The notes below the pieces were generated by a model that had not been told where the DNA came from, did not search any database, and saw only the letters and a program-made list of their open reading frames with translations. A program made the translations under genes and the position numbers. From Streptomyces palmae (lineage in GTDB: Bacteria > Actinomycetota > Actinomycetes > Streptomycetales > Streptomycetaceae), in assembly GCF_004684805.1 (NCBI RefSeq), contig NZ_SRID01000028.1:1-33388 (forward strand): 33,388 nucleotides of DNA, given 5' to 3'. Each line of letters opens with the position of its first letter. Position 1 is the first letter of the stretch. Below are positions 7,835 to 15,141 of this stretch, piece after piece.

Positions 7835-8239
7835 CTACAGGCGGCCGTCCGGTCCTACGACGGACTCGCACGCATCACAGAGGGTCAGCTCGATCGGCCG
7901 GGTTTCGCGCAGCGTTCCGGCGTTTCCACAGCGCTCACAGGTGTGCTTGCTGATGGCCACGAACTCGGCCACCAGCGCGTCGAGCCTGTGGGCCTCGTCG
8001 GACGTCCAGTTTCCGCCCCGTTTCCGTGGCCGGGGAAAGGCCTGGAACGCCAGGGCCGCCCACTTCTGCTTCACCGCCAGAAGCTCGTATTCGGGGAACT
8101 CGGCGACAACCGCCTCATGGCACCGGAGCACAATGGACCGCCAGCCAGGGCCCACGGAGAGGTCCGATGAGGGGTCGCGGAAGTGGCGCCGAAGCGAGTC
8201 CAGTTCAGCGCCAGGCGCCGGCACAGGGCGGCCGCTCAT
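7835..8239 (-). CDS. Hypothetical protein with a C-terminal zinc ribbon
   Basis: This encodes 134 residues. The N-terminal part (15-95) is helical and contains conserved-looking Trp and Leu positions; the C-terminus has a CxxC-x16-CxxC arrangement (C101, C104, C121, C124) typical of a zinc ribbon or zinc knuckle. I recognise it as a type seen in Streptomyces accessory DNA but know of no assigned function. It overlaps the upstream gene by four bases and is probably co-translated with it. It lies inside the segment bounded by the msrA repeats. Confidence 0.65.
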   Translation of the reverse strand: MSGRPVPAPGAELDSLRRHFRDPSSDLSVGPGWRSIVLRCHEAVVAEFPEYELLAVKQKWAALAFQAFPRPRKRGGNWTSDEAHRLDALVAEFVAISKHTCERCGNAGTLRETRPIELTLCDACESVVGPDGRL

Positions 8240-8730
8240 CTCTCCGCTCCCTTCGCGTCGAACGCGTACACCCGCACGGGATCGAGGTGAAGCTCACGGG
8301 GGCCCATGCAGTCGGCAGCAAGGGTGGCAACGAGCACACCACATTCGCAGGCCATGTTGCGGCCCCCGGTGCCTAGCGGGCCACAGCAGCCCCGGTGCGG
8401 GCCACCCTGGTCCAGCAGCCGCGGATCCGGTACGTCGTCAGGATGCACGATGGCGGTGTTCCGGGGCCCGGCCGAAATCCAGTCGGTCAGCTCGGGTGGC
8501 ATAAGCAGTCGGCGCGGATCACGCGGCCGTGGTTCGCCAGTCGGCCGGGTGAACGGTGCGCCCCACGGCTCGGGATCCATCGCATAGTGCCCTCGCGGCA
8601 CAGTGGAGGGGGCCAGACGTGTCTGCTTGTCCGGACCCCTGCCACAGTCCGAGACCTCCGGCACAGCGGACAGCTCCACCAGGTCCGCGGTGAGTTCGGC
8701 TCCACACTTCGCACAGAAGAAGACAGTCAT
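8236..8730 (-). CDS. Hypothetical cysteine-rich protein (two metal-site-like clusters)
   Basis: The 164-residue product starts with an FFCAKCGAELT zinc-ribbon half (C6, C9) and has a second cysteine group near the end (GCCG at 114-117, CEC at 128-130, C141). The central segment YAMDPEPWGAPF and the ending LHLDPVRVYAF are features of a widespread, unnamed Streptomyces family. The ATG at 8730 is chosen because the cysteine motif begins there; a GTG start at 8817 would add 29 unrelated residues. It is the first gene of a two-gene unit with 7835-8239 (overlap four bases). Role unknown; it may be cargo of the putative inserted element. Confidence 0.65.
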   Translation of the reverse strand: MTVFFCAKCGAELTADLVELSAVPEVSDCGRGPDKQTRLAPSTVPRGHYAMDPEPWGAPFTRPTGEPRPRDPRRLLMPPELTDWISAGPRNTAIVHPDDVPDPRLLDQGGPHRGCCGPLGTGGRNMACECGVLVATLAADCMGPRELHLDPVRVYAFDAKGAER

Positions 8731-8901
8731 ACATACCGTTGTAGCTGCCAGGTGCTTGCGGTGCCGCGTACTGGGTCGGGTGGATGCGATGAGCGTCACT
8801 GCCGGGCGAGCAACCACCGGTTTGCGCTACCCAGGTCATGAAGCCGCATCCCGATGTCCCCGGACGGCTGGGAGGACGCCTTCAGTGTGATCCGCTGCAT
8901 T

Positions 8902-9171
8902 TCATGCCACATCCTCCGCGATGAAAGCCAACGAACCGATCTGATGCATGACTTCATTCACCTGCCCGTTTTCGTCTACGGTTCTCACCAAAGCGAAATA
9001 CGAGGCAAGCGTAGTCAGCCAATTCATGAAACCGGCTGCGTCATTTCTGGAATCGTACGTGAAGTTATCCATCGTTTCGTACCGACCATCATGGCCCAAC
9101 CAGATCTGTGCCGGCTTGACGAACTTTCCATCCGTACCGGGGAGGCAGACCTTAAGTTCCACTTGGCTCAT
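8902..9171 (-). CDS. Small hypothetical protein of lower GC
   Basis: This encodes 89 residues with no recognised domain: an N-terminal beta-like segment (VELKVCLPG), an acidic middle and a hydrophobic helix around 48-63 (MNWLTTLASYFALVRTV). Base composition is visibly closer to 50% GC than the surrounding DNA, and codons such as AAA, TTA-like and ATT occur, suggesting recent acquisition. No good ribosome site precedes the ATG at 9171. It is the gene closest to repeat copy 2. It could be an orphan immunity or antitoxin-like protein by size and context, but nothing in the sequence proves it. Confidence 0.5.
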   Translation of the reverse strand: MSQVELKVCLPGTDGKFVKPAQIWLGHDGRYETMDNFTYDSRNDAAGFMNWLTTLASYFALVRTVDENGQVNEVMHQIGSLAFIAEDVA

Positions 9172-9293
9172 GGTGCCAGCTTCAGCCCGGCGTGGTGGAG
9201 CCGCACGCTCATTACGCCGCCAGAGCGAAGGAGCGAAATGGAGGCCGGCCGTCGCGAATCGCCGCCACTCTTCACCCAGGAGTCACGGGGTGA

Positions 9294-9332
9294 GGCTCCT
9301 GCGGCATCGGCGGGACCGGGGTGTCCTGCCCG
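9294..9332 (+). repeat. Direct repeat copy 2, att-like
   Basis: This is the second copy of the msrA 3'-end segment (39 bp, one mismatch to 7682-7720). The similarity stops abruptly at its left edge, where an in-frame TGA precedes it, so it is not a remnant of a full second msrA gene. Confidence 0.85.
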
Positions 9333-9359
9333 GTGGGGGTGGCCGGGTTCAACGACTGA
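9300..9359 (+). pseudogene. Orphan msrA C-terminal coding end
   Basis: In the msrA frame this reads [19 protein letters not shown] followed by TGA. The end of intact msrA reads [19 protein letters not shown]. Both are plausible native MsrA tails, and the codons after the shared core differ mostly at third positions. The fragment therefore looks like the original chromosomal 3' end displaced by the 1.6-kb insertion, or a tail carried in by the element. Confidence 0.75.
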
Positions 9360-9594
9360 GCTTTCCTCCCCACCACGCCTCGGTCGAGGGCCTGGGGTGC
9401 CCGAGGTCTCCGGTTGCTCGGCCGGACGGGCCGGGGGGTTCCGGCTGCGGCCGATGCCTCGCGGGCCGAAGCCGATCATGTCGAAGCGCTGGAGCACGGC
9501 CGGGGTGCAGCCGCCGGCAGGGTCGTCCGCGGACAGCGCGCCGTCGGGCCGGGCGCTCCGGGGCCGCCCGGGTTCGACGTCAGGAGGGCACCGC

Positions 9595-10524
9595 TCAGCG
9601 GAGCTCCAGCGGGGTCCTGGCACGCCACTGGCCGATCATCGGTGCCAGCATCGGGCCGAGTTCGGGCACCTTGGGGACGACGGTCAGCGCCGACAGGCCC
9701 TGGAGCAGGCGGGCGCCCTCCATGAGGTCCAGCAGTTCGCGGTCGACTCGGGTGCCGCCGGCGCGCTCGTACGCCGCGATGCCGCGCGGCCCGGCGAAGG
9801 TGAGGTCCCACTCGATCGGGCCGCGGGTGACGTCCTCGAAGTCGCTGAAGCGATGGCCGTCCGCGGTACGCAGGAGGTTGTAGGCGGGTGAGTCGCCGTG
9901 CAGGGGCTGGAGCCGGGCCTGCGGGAAGCGGGCGGGAAAGTCGGCGACGAGGGCTTCGAGGGCCGCGTATTCGCGGTCGGCGCGGTCCAGATCGGCGGCG
10001 GTGAGCGACTGCGGGGCTTTCCGCAGCTCCGCCAGGGCCGGGCCGATGGCCGGGACCAGCGGGGACAGGACCGGCAGGTCTCCGGGGTAGTCGGCGAGGG
10101 CGGCATGCAACTCGGCCGCCCAGCCGGTCTGTTCGGCGAACCGGTCCTCCAGCGCCTTGGGATCCGCCTGCGAGAGCTCGCCGAGCGGGTCGGTCTCGTT
10201 GACGAATTCCCAGAAGGTCAGGGAGGTTCCGTCGGCGGCGACCGGTTCGCGGGGCACGAGGGGGCTGGGGCCGACGACAGGGGCTCCGGCGTCGGCGAGC
10301 CAGCCCGCGACGGCCAGTTCCCGCCGCTGCTTCTCCGCGAGTTCGGCCGGTGTTCCCACGGCGAGTGCGGGGACGCGGACGACGACGGGGTCCGGAGCGA
10401 GATGCACCAGGACGCTGAAGACGTCGTGGAGGACGCGGGGTCGGTCGGCGCGCAGACCGAGTCGGCGGCCCGCTTCGACGGCGAGGGCGATGGCGCGTTC
10501 GGCACGGGGGCTGCGGGGCGTCAT
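9595..10524 (-). CDS. Aminoglycoside phosphotransferase (APH)-fold kinase-like protein
   Basis: The 309-residue protein has the protein-kinase-like APH fold. The catalytic loop reads LHGDSPAYN (H209, D211, N216) and the metal-binding motif FSDFED (D228 to D231) follows at the usual distance, with the EWDL segment after it. The N-terminal lobe (30-110) carries the ATP-binding strands, including VVVRVPA and the TFWEFVNETDP hinge region. Such proteins phosphorylate small molecules such as aminoglycosides, choline or sugars; the substrate cannot be told. The ATG at 10524 is chosen because the longer frame to 10668 is non-conserved in look. It is divergent to the GNAT gene. Confidence 0.82.
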   Translation of the reverse strand: MTPRSPRAERAIALAVEAGRRLGLRADRPRVLHDVFSVLVHLAPDPVVVRVPALAVGTPAELAEKQRRELAVAGWLADAGAPVVGPSPLVPREPVAADGTSLTFWEFVNETDPLGELSQADPKALEDRFAEQTGWAAELHAALADYPGDLPVLSPLVPAIGPALAELRKAPQSLTAADLDRADREYAALEALVADFPARFPQARLQPLHGDSPAYNLLRTADGHRFSDFEDVTRGPIEWDLTFAGPRGIAAYERAGGTRVDRELLDLMEGARLLQGLSALTVVPKVPELGPMLAPMIGQWRARTPLELR

Positions 10525-10685
10525 GAAGCGATCTTGGCGAGGGCCCGGACGCGCTGTCCAGGCGTTATCCGCCCTCGGCCTCGCCCGGACCAGGGGCAGA
10601 TATCCGGTTCGGCCCGATACCGGACCACCTCCTCGGACCAGCCCGGACGTGACATCGCTCGTGATCACGGGCGAAGCTTGGCGGC

Positions 10686-11195
10686 ATGGAGATCAGATCG
10701 GGTAGACGGAGCGATGCAGCACAGGTTGCAGCCCTGCATGCGGAGAGTTGGCGCACGGCCTACGAGGGAATCATGCCGACCAGCTTTCTGAGTGGTCCGC
10801 TCGTGGAAGACCGCCTGGAACTTTGGCTCGGTCGGCTTGACGAGCCGCAGCCGGGGGCAGCGCTGTTCGTGGCGGAGAGCTCCGGCGGCATGGCCGGCTT
10901 CGCGTATCTGATGCCGCGCCCCGACGGCCGCCTGCTGTTGGACAACCTGCACGCCAAACCGGGCCGGACCGGGTCCGGGATCGGCGGCCGACTCCTGCGG
11001 CACGCCTTCACCTGGGCTGCCGAGGAACATCCCGGCAAGGCGATCTATCTGGAAGTGCTGCGCGCCAATACTCGCGCCATCGCCTTCTACGAACGGCACG
11101 GTGCGCTCCGTACCGACGAACGTGTCTGCCGTTTCGAGCAGGGCTTTGAACTGCCCGAGCTCGAGTACACCTGGCCTCTCGTCCCCGCGCCGTAG
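10686..11195 (+). CDS. GNAT family N-acetyltransferase
   Basis: This encodes 169 residues with a complete GNAT fold: N-terminal IRSGRRSDAAQVAALH, the acetyl-CoA pyrophosphate loop RTGSGIGG (94-101) after the beta-4 strand LLLDNLHAKP, and the C-terminal NTRAIAFYERHGA (128-140) typical of Rim-like enzymes. It transfers an acetyl group from acetyl-CoA to an unknown amine. The ATG at 10686 is the natural start as the family begins at this point; there is no obvious ribosome site, so a short-leader transcript is possible. The next DNA downstream is a decayed ene-reductase. Confidence 0.9.
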   Translation: MEIRSGRRSDAAQVAALHAESWRTAYEGIMPTSFLSGPLVEDRLELWLGRLDEPQPGAALFVAESSGGMAGFAYLMPRPDGRLLLDNLHAKPGRTGSGIGGRLLRHAFTWAAEEHPGKAIYLEVLRANTRAIAFYERHGALRTDERVCRFEQGFELPELEYTWPLVPAP

Positions 11196-11216
11196 CCGCG
11201 CGTACGCAACGCGGCC

Positions 11217-11379
11217 GGCCCCGGTTGGTGTCCTGGCCGGGGAACTGGTGGAGCAGGTAGCCGTTCGCGGAGTGCGCCTCGACTCCGGCGAAGCCCGCGG
11301 CCACCGCGTTGCGCGCGGCGTTCGCGACGTCCTCGACGGTGGACCGGATTTCCCCGACCGTCACCTCGCGCGGCACCAC
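11217..11379 (-). pseudogene. Remnant of an old-yellow-enzyme family reductase
   Basis: On the minus strand one frame reads VPREVTVGEI, then AARNAVAAGFAGVEAHSANG, then YLLHQFPGQDTNRG. This is the central part of NADH:flavin oxidoreductases of the OYE/NemA type, where the family has GVEIHGANGYLLxQFL. Similarity ends sharply on both sides and no start or stop fits, so only about 55 codons of an original 350-plus remain. The GNAT gene's end lies at the left edge, which suggests a deletion joined them. Confidence 0.75.
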
Positions 11380-11468
11380 CGGGGACGCGAACCGGACGAG
11401 CCCAGGACGCGGCCCGCGAATGATCTCTGCGAGACTGCTCGGTTGCCCACATGACCGACGGAGGAACC

Positions 11469-11801
11469 ATGGGGATCGAGCTGGAACTGCACTCGGAGCG
11501 ACCCGCGCGGAAGAGGTCGCCCCAGGACACCTTGCTGCGAGGCTCGTACGCGCACGGTGACGCGCTGGCCGAGGTGCTGAGCACCCTGGACCGGCACCAC
11601 TCGGGCAAGCTCGGCTGGGTGGATCCGTACGGTGACACGCTGTTCAACGAGCAGGAGGCCCAGGTCGTCCGCAGCGAGGTCGCCGCCCTGCTACAGGGGT
11701 GCACCGACAAGCGGCAGAAGGCGGCTCTGCTCGACCTTGGCGAGCTCCTCGAAGAGTGCGCCGCGACGCCGGGCAGCTATGTGTGGTTCATGGGTGACTA
11801 G
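11469..11801 (+). CDS. Small hypothetical acidic protein
   Basis: This encodes 110 residues, soluble and mostly helical, without a recognised domain. The most characteristic part is KLGWVDPYGDTLFNEQEAQ (about 48-66) followed by a cysteine-containing helical tail (LLQGCTDKRQ, LLEECAATPG). The ATG at 11469 is chosen because GGAGG (11460-11464) lies four bases upstream; an ATG at 11451 is in frame but precedes that site. Small proteins of this type are common and uncharacterised in Streptomyces. It stands alone between the ene-reductase remnant and a convergent TetR gene. Confidence 0.7.
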   Translation: MGIELELHSERPARKRSPQDTLLRGSYAHGDALAEVLSTLDRHHSGKLGWVDPYGDTLFNEQEAQVVRSEVAALLQGCTDKRQKAALLDLGELLEECAATPGSYVWFMGD

Positions 11802-11944
11802 GACCGCCGCTGCCGCGCGGTGATGGTCGTGGGCGGCCGCGGCGGGATGACCGGTAGGTCGGTGTCCGAGGAGTCCGCCGTCAGGTGCCTCGTGTGTGCC
11901 GGCCGCCGACCGGGACGGCGACCCGGCTTCCATCCGGGTGCGGG

Positions 11945-12577
11945 TCAGGCGGCTCCGCTCGGGTCCGTGGGGCCGACTCCGTGTGTGGTCAGCCGCTGGA
12001 CCAGCAGGATCAGGGCGTCGCGGTCCGATGCCGGACGCGGGTTCGGGGTGGCGGCCAGGAGCAGGCGGGCGATCTGGGGCAGCATGAACCAGGCGTTGAC
12101 GAGGGCGATCACCGCGTACATCAGGCGGCCGGGGTCGGCGTCCTCGATCAGGGCGCCCGCGCCCTGGGCGGCGGCGACCGCCTGCACCTTCTCGGCGTAG
12201 TGGGCGGCCCGCTCGGCCTCCGCGGCCAGGGGGCCGTCCGCCTCCCCCATGCCGTGTTGCAGGCCCTCCCAGGTCAGCAGTCGGGCGAAGTGCGGGTGGG
12301 CGCGGTGGTAGTCGTAGACGCGCCCCGCGTAGTCGCCGAGGTCTTCGGCCTGCGCGGCCGTGAGTGGCACGGCCGCGGCGAGCCTGGCCAGTTCGCAGGA
12401 GAGGACCGCACCGAAGAGCTGGTCCTTGTTGCCGAAGTACTGGTAGATCCGCTCCTTGTTCACCCCCGCCCGCGTCGCGACACGGGCGACGCGGGCGCCC
12501 TGGGGGCCGTGTTCGGCGAACTCCTCGACGGCGGCGTCGAGGAGGAGCTGCTTGGTGCGTGCGGTGTCCCAGGCCAT
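11945..12577 (-). CDS. TetR family transcriptional repressor
   Basis: The 210-residue protein begins with the TetR DNA-binding domain: TKQLLLDAAVEEFAEHG (helix 1, 8-24), then VARVATRAGVNKERIYQYFGNKDQLF (helices 2-4, split here over 29-55), in which the YxYFxxKxxL pattern is diagnostic. The remaining 150 residues form the ligand and dimer domain. It is divergent to a small membrane-protein gene with two matching palindromes in the gap, so it likely represses itself and that neighbour. The ATG at 12577 precedes the conserved domain; upstream in-frame codons run through the operator region. The ligand is unknown. Confidence 0.92.
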   Translation of the reverse strand: MAWDTARTKQLLLDAAVEEFAEHGPQGARVARVATRAGVNKERIYQYFGNKDQLFGAVLSCELARLAAAVPLTAAQAEDLGDYAGRVYDYHRAHPHFARLLTWEGLQHGMGEADGPLAAEAERAAHYAEKVQAVAAAQGAGALIEDADPGRLMYAVIALVNAWFMLPQIARLLLAATPNPRPASDRDALILLVQRLTTHGVGPTDPSGAA

Positions 12578-12597
12578 GGCCTCACGATACCCCCACT

Positions 12598-12613
12598 CCA
12601 ACCAAGTGGTTGG
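12598..12613. promoter_or_regulatory. Palindromic operator 1 (TetR)
   Basis: CCAACCAAGTGGTTGG is a perfect 7-2-7 inverted repeat 20 bases upstream of the tetR start. Its arms match operator 2, and the start-to-start distance is 42 bases, four helical turns. Confidence 0.8.
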
Positions 12614-12639
12614 ACATTCGGACACGGCCATGAGAAACT

Positions 12640-12655
12640 CCAACCATCCGGTTGG
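12640..12655. promoter_or_regulatory. Palindromic operator 2 (TetR)
   Basis: CCAACCATCCGGTTGG has the same CCAACC/GGTTGG arms with a 4-base centre. It lies 47 bases before the ATG of the membrane-protein gene at 12703, where a repressor would block its promoter. Confidence 0.8.
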
Positions 12656-12702
12656 GGGGAGGGTCTCCGGCCGCAGGACCACGAGCTGGAAGGACCCACC
12701 TC

Positions 12703-13005
12703 ATGACCACGCTCACCGCCTCCGCCACCCCTGCGTCCGCCGCGGCAGCAGCCGAGGCGGCCCCGCAGGCCGTGCCGTCCGTGCACCGCCGCGCCCTGCT
12801 GACCTGGCTGGCCGTCTACCCCACCATCACTGCCGCCTTCCTGCTCCTGGGCCCCTTCACCGCCCACCTGCCGCTGGCGCTGCGCACGCTGGTCATGACG
12901 GCGATCGTCGTCCCGGTCGTCGTCTACGTCCTCATTCCGGCCCTGCTCAAGGCCAACCACAAGGCCGTCACCGCGCTCCGCACCGGCCGCAAGGGCACTG
13001 CCTGA
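12703..13005 (+). CDS. Small two-TM membrane protein
   Basis: This encodes 100 residues: a Ser/Ala-rich cytoplasmic start, then two predicted membrane helices at about 32-51 (LLTWLAVYPTITAAFLLLG) and 59-82, and a basic tail. The ATG at 12703 follows GGAAGGA by about 9 bases. It is divergent to the TetR gene and bears one of the two palindromes before it, so it is probably the regulated target. Small proteins like this are sometimes linked to antibiotic monooxygenase-type or stress genes, but no function is recognised. Confidence 0.75.
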   Translation: MTTLTASATPASAAAAAEAAPQAVPSVHRRALLTWLAVYPTITAAFLLLGPFTAHLPLALRTLVMTAIVVPVVVYVLIPALLKANHKAVTALRTGRKGTA

Positions 13006-13141
13006 GCCCTCGACCGCCAGTTCCTGATCCAGACGTGACCCCTGACGGGCGCGACCGGAAGCGGAATGCGTTGCCGAACGACAGCCGGACTCAGGCGAGT
13101 TGAGGTTGGTGTCGAAGGGGAGGATCCTGATCCCCGCCTTC

Positions 13142-13147
13142 TAGACT
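13142..13147 (+). promoter_or_regulatory. Candidate -10 box of the EACC1-caspase operon
   Basis: A TAGACT hexamer lies 27 bases before the EACC1 start codon and fits the streptomycete -10 consensus. No TTGAC-type -35 is visible at the correct spacing, so the promoter may need an activator or another sigma factor. Confidence 0.4.
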
Positions 13148-13174
13148 TGAGGCCACAGACGAACGGGGGGCGTC

Positions 13175-13606
13175 ATGGCAGCAACCGACCGGATACGCCT
13201 GACGGTTTCCGGTGAGAGCGACGTCGATCAGGAGGAGCTGGGCGAGCTGACCGCGCAGTTGCGCCGCCGGCTCCTGGAACTCGAGGTCGACGACGTACGG
13301 ACCGTCCGGCGTGACGGAGACGTACCCGAGGGAGCCAAGCCCGGCGAGTTGATAGCGGTCGGCGCCCTCGCCGTGAGCCTCGCACCGGCGGTGCTGCGGC
13401 CCGTGGTCCGCCTGGTGGAGACCTGGATCCAGAACCGTCCCGTCCGCACCGTCAAGATCGAGACGGACGGCCGCGTACTGGAACTGGGCCACGCGTCCCC
13501 GGAACAGCAGCAGCGCCTGGTCGATGCCTTCCTGGAGGGGATCCCGACCACCCCCGGTGATCCCTCCGCGCGAGGTGGCGGGGAACCTCCCGTCACCCAG
13601 GAGTAG
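13175..13606 (+). CDS. Effector-associated constant component EACC1
   Basis: This encodes 143 residues of the EACC1 type: N-terminal strand IRLTVSG and an amphipathic helix (15-36), a RRDG-type turn, the conserved hydrophobic helix GELIAVGALAVSLAPAVLRP (57-76), then LVETWIQNRP, the strands VRTVKIETDGRVLEL and a terminal helix. EACC1 was described by comparative genomics as a small invariable partner placed beside or fused to effectors, including caspases, in actinobacterial conflict systems. The caspase gene here starts 16 bases later, consistent with one operon. The ATG at 13175 has GGGGGG just upstream. How EACC1 acts is not established; it is presumably a recruiter or sensor-transmitter for the effector. 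Confidence 0.85.
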   Translation: MAATDRIRLTVSGESDVDQEELGELTAQLRRRLLELEVDDVRTVRRDGDVPEGAKPGELIAVGALAVSLAPAVLRPVVRLVETWIQNRPVRTVKIETDGRVLELGHASPEQQQRLVDAFLEGIPTTPGDPSARGGGEPPVTQE

Positions 13607-13622
13607 TCAGAGCGGGCTCGCC

Positions 13623-15092
13623 ATGACCGACTCCCCGCCGAGCGCGGGCCGCAGGGACGCCCTTCTCATCGCCACGGGCACCTACGACGACCACACACTC
13701 AGCACGCTCCGCTCCCCGGAACAGGACTGCGCGGGCCTCGCCGACGTCCTCGCCGACCCGCGCATCGGCGCCTTCCGCACCGAACAGGTGAAGGACGCGC
13801 CGGCCCATCAGGCGATGCGTGCCGTGGAACGCTTCTTCCTCGACCGGAGCCGCAACGACCTGCTCCTCCTCCACATGTCATGCCATGGCATCAAGGACGA
13901 CGACGGCCACCTGTACTTCGCCGCCAGCGACACGGACCGCGACCTGCCCGCCTCCACGGCGATCCCGGCCGCCTTCCTCCGCGATCGCATGGAACGCTGC
14001 CGGGCCCGCACGATCATCGTCCTGCTCGACTGCTGCTACAGCGGAGCCTTCCTGCCCGGTGCGAAGGGCGACGGCCGGATCCACCTCCGCGACGAACTCG
14101 GGGGCCACGGCCGGGCCGTACTGACCGCGACCAACCGGACCGAGTACGCCTGGGAGGGGCAGCACCTGGAGTCGGCCGCCCCTCAGCCGTCCCGCTTCAC
14201 CGGCGCGCTGATCGAGGGGCTGCGCACGGGCGCGGCCGACCTGAACGGCGATGGCCGGATCACCGTCACCGAGCTGTACGACTACATCTACGAGTCCCTG
14301 CACCGGGACGGGGCGAAGCAGCACCCTCGGATGTGGGTGGACCTGGAGTACCACGTCACCGTCGCTCGAACGGTGGCAGCGCCGGACCAAGGCAGCCCGA
14401 CTGTGCGGCCCTCCAGGCCGTACGCGGCCGTACTGCGGGGCATGGACGCCCTCGTCCGCCAGGAACTCACCTTGGAGGAGACGTCCTTCGGCACGGTGAA
14501 GGACATCGTCGTCGATACGGCGGTGGTGTGTTCGAGCTGCTCGGGCTCGGGCTGGAGCGGGGCGGCGGTGGACTGCGAAGCGTGCCAGGGCAGCGGCGAG
14601 GGCGCGGTGGCGCAGAGCGACTCTCCCGGCGAGAGCGCCGATGCGCGCATCTGCCTCGCGTGTCAGGGGCGGGGCGCCGTCGGGCCCTGCTGCCCGCAGT
14701 GCGACGGTGACGGCCGGGTGCGCGCCTGCCGCACCCTCACCGTGAAGATTCCGGCGGGCGTCGACCACGGGACCCACATCCAGTTCGCCGGTGAGGGAGA
14801 GGTCGGACCCTGCGGCGGCGAGCCCGGGGACGTGTACCTCGAGGTCGTGGAGCTACCGCACCCGGTCTTCGAGCGAAAAGGCGACAACCTGCACTGCACC
14901 GTGACCATCCCCCGGGCCGCGGCGGCCTCGGGCGACATGCTGGAGCTGGACACCCTCGACGGCACGAAGGCGGTCCGCGTTCCCCAGGGCACCCGCCATG
15001 GCCAGGTCCTGCGGCTCGCCAAGCTCGGCGTCACCCATCTCCGCATCGGCGGCCGGGGGGACATTCTGATCCACGTCGAGATAGGCGACTGA
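13623..15092 (+). CDS. Caspase fused to J-less DnaJ zinc-finger and C-terminal domains
   Basis: The 489-residue protein has three parts. Residues 10-245 are a caspase/metacaspase-like (C14) domain with the dyad H88 (MSCHG) and C138 (LLDCCYSG, aligned to the metacaspase DSC-HSG cysteine). Within it DLNGDGRITVTE (206-217) matches a canonical EF-hand loop. Residues 270-480 resemble DnaJ from its first C-terminal strand (LTLEETSFGTVKDIVV) onward: four intact CxxCxGxG zinc motifs at 303-310, 318-325, 344-351 and 357-364, then LTVKIPAGVDHGTHIQFAGEGE and the second substrate-binding domain. There is no J domain (no HPD), so it should not stimulate Hsp70. A protease that reads misfolded or foreign polypeptides is inferred. 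The ATG at 13623 has a weak ribosome site, suggesting coupling to the EACC1 gene. Confidence 0.9.
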   Translation: MTDSPPSAGRRDALLIATGTYDDHTLSTLRSPEQDCAGLADVLADPRIGAFRTEQVKDAPAHQAMRAVERFFLDRSRNDLLLLHMSCHGIKDDDGHLYFAASDTDRDLPASTAIPAAFLRDRMERCRARTIIVLLDCCYSGAFLPGAKGDGRIHLRDELGGHGRAVLTATNRTEYAWEGQHLESAAPQPSRFTGALIEGLRTGAADLNGDGRITVTELYDYIYESLHRDGAKQHPRMWVDLEYHVTVARTVAAPDQGSPTVRPSRPYAAVLRGMDALVRQELTLEETSFGTVKDIVVDTAVVCSSCSGSGWSGAAVDCEACQGSGEGAVAQSDSPGESADARICLACQGRGAVGPCCPQCDGDGRVRACRTLTVKIPAGVDHGTHIQFAGEGEVGPCGGEPGDVYLEVVELPHPVFERKGDNLHCTVTIPRAAAASGDMLELDTLDGTKAVRVPQGTRHGQVLRLAKLGVTHLRIGGRGDILIHVEIGD

Positions 15093-15141
15093 CCACCAGA
15101 ACAGCTGGTCGCGGGAGGACAGGGCCGGGCACGCCGCGGGC

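Larger units (their letters stand above)
9172..9594. other. Gene-free stretch with the msrA remnant
   Basis: No convincing coding region is visible in these 423 bases. The stretch contains repeat copy 2 and the msrA C-terminal remnant (9294-9359). From about 9360 on, GC-rich reading frames in both directions look like chance frames, and no known RNA or hairpin terminator was recognised. Confidence 0.5.

Noticed and set aside
13623..15092. Annotating the protein as a DnaJ co-chaperone
   Set aside because: The J domain (HPD motif) is absent and the first 245 residues are a caspase, so an Hsp70 co-chaperone call would be misleading.
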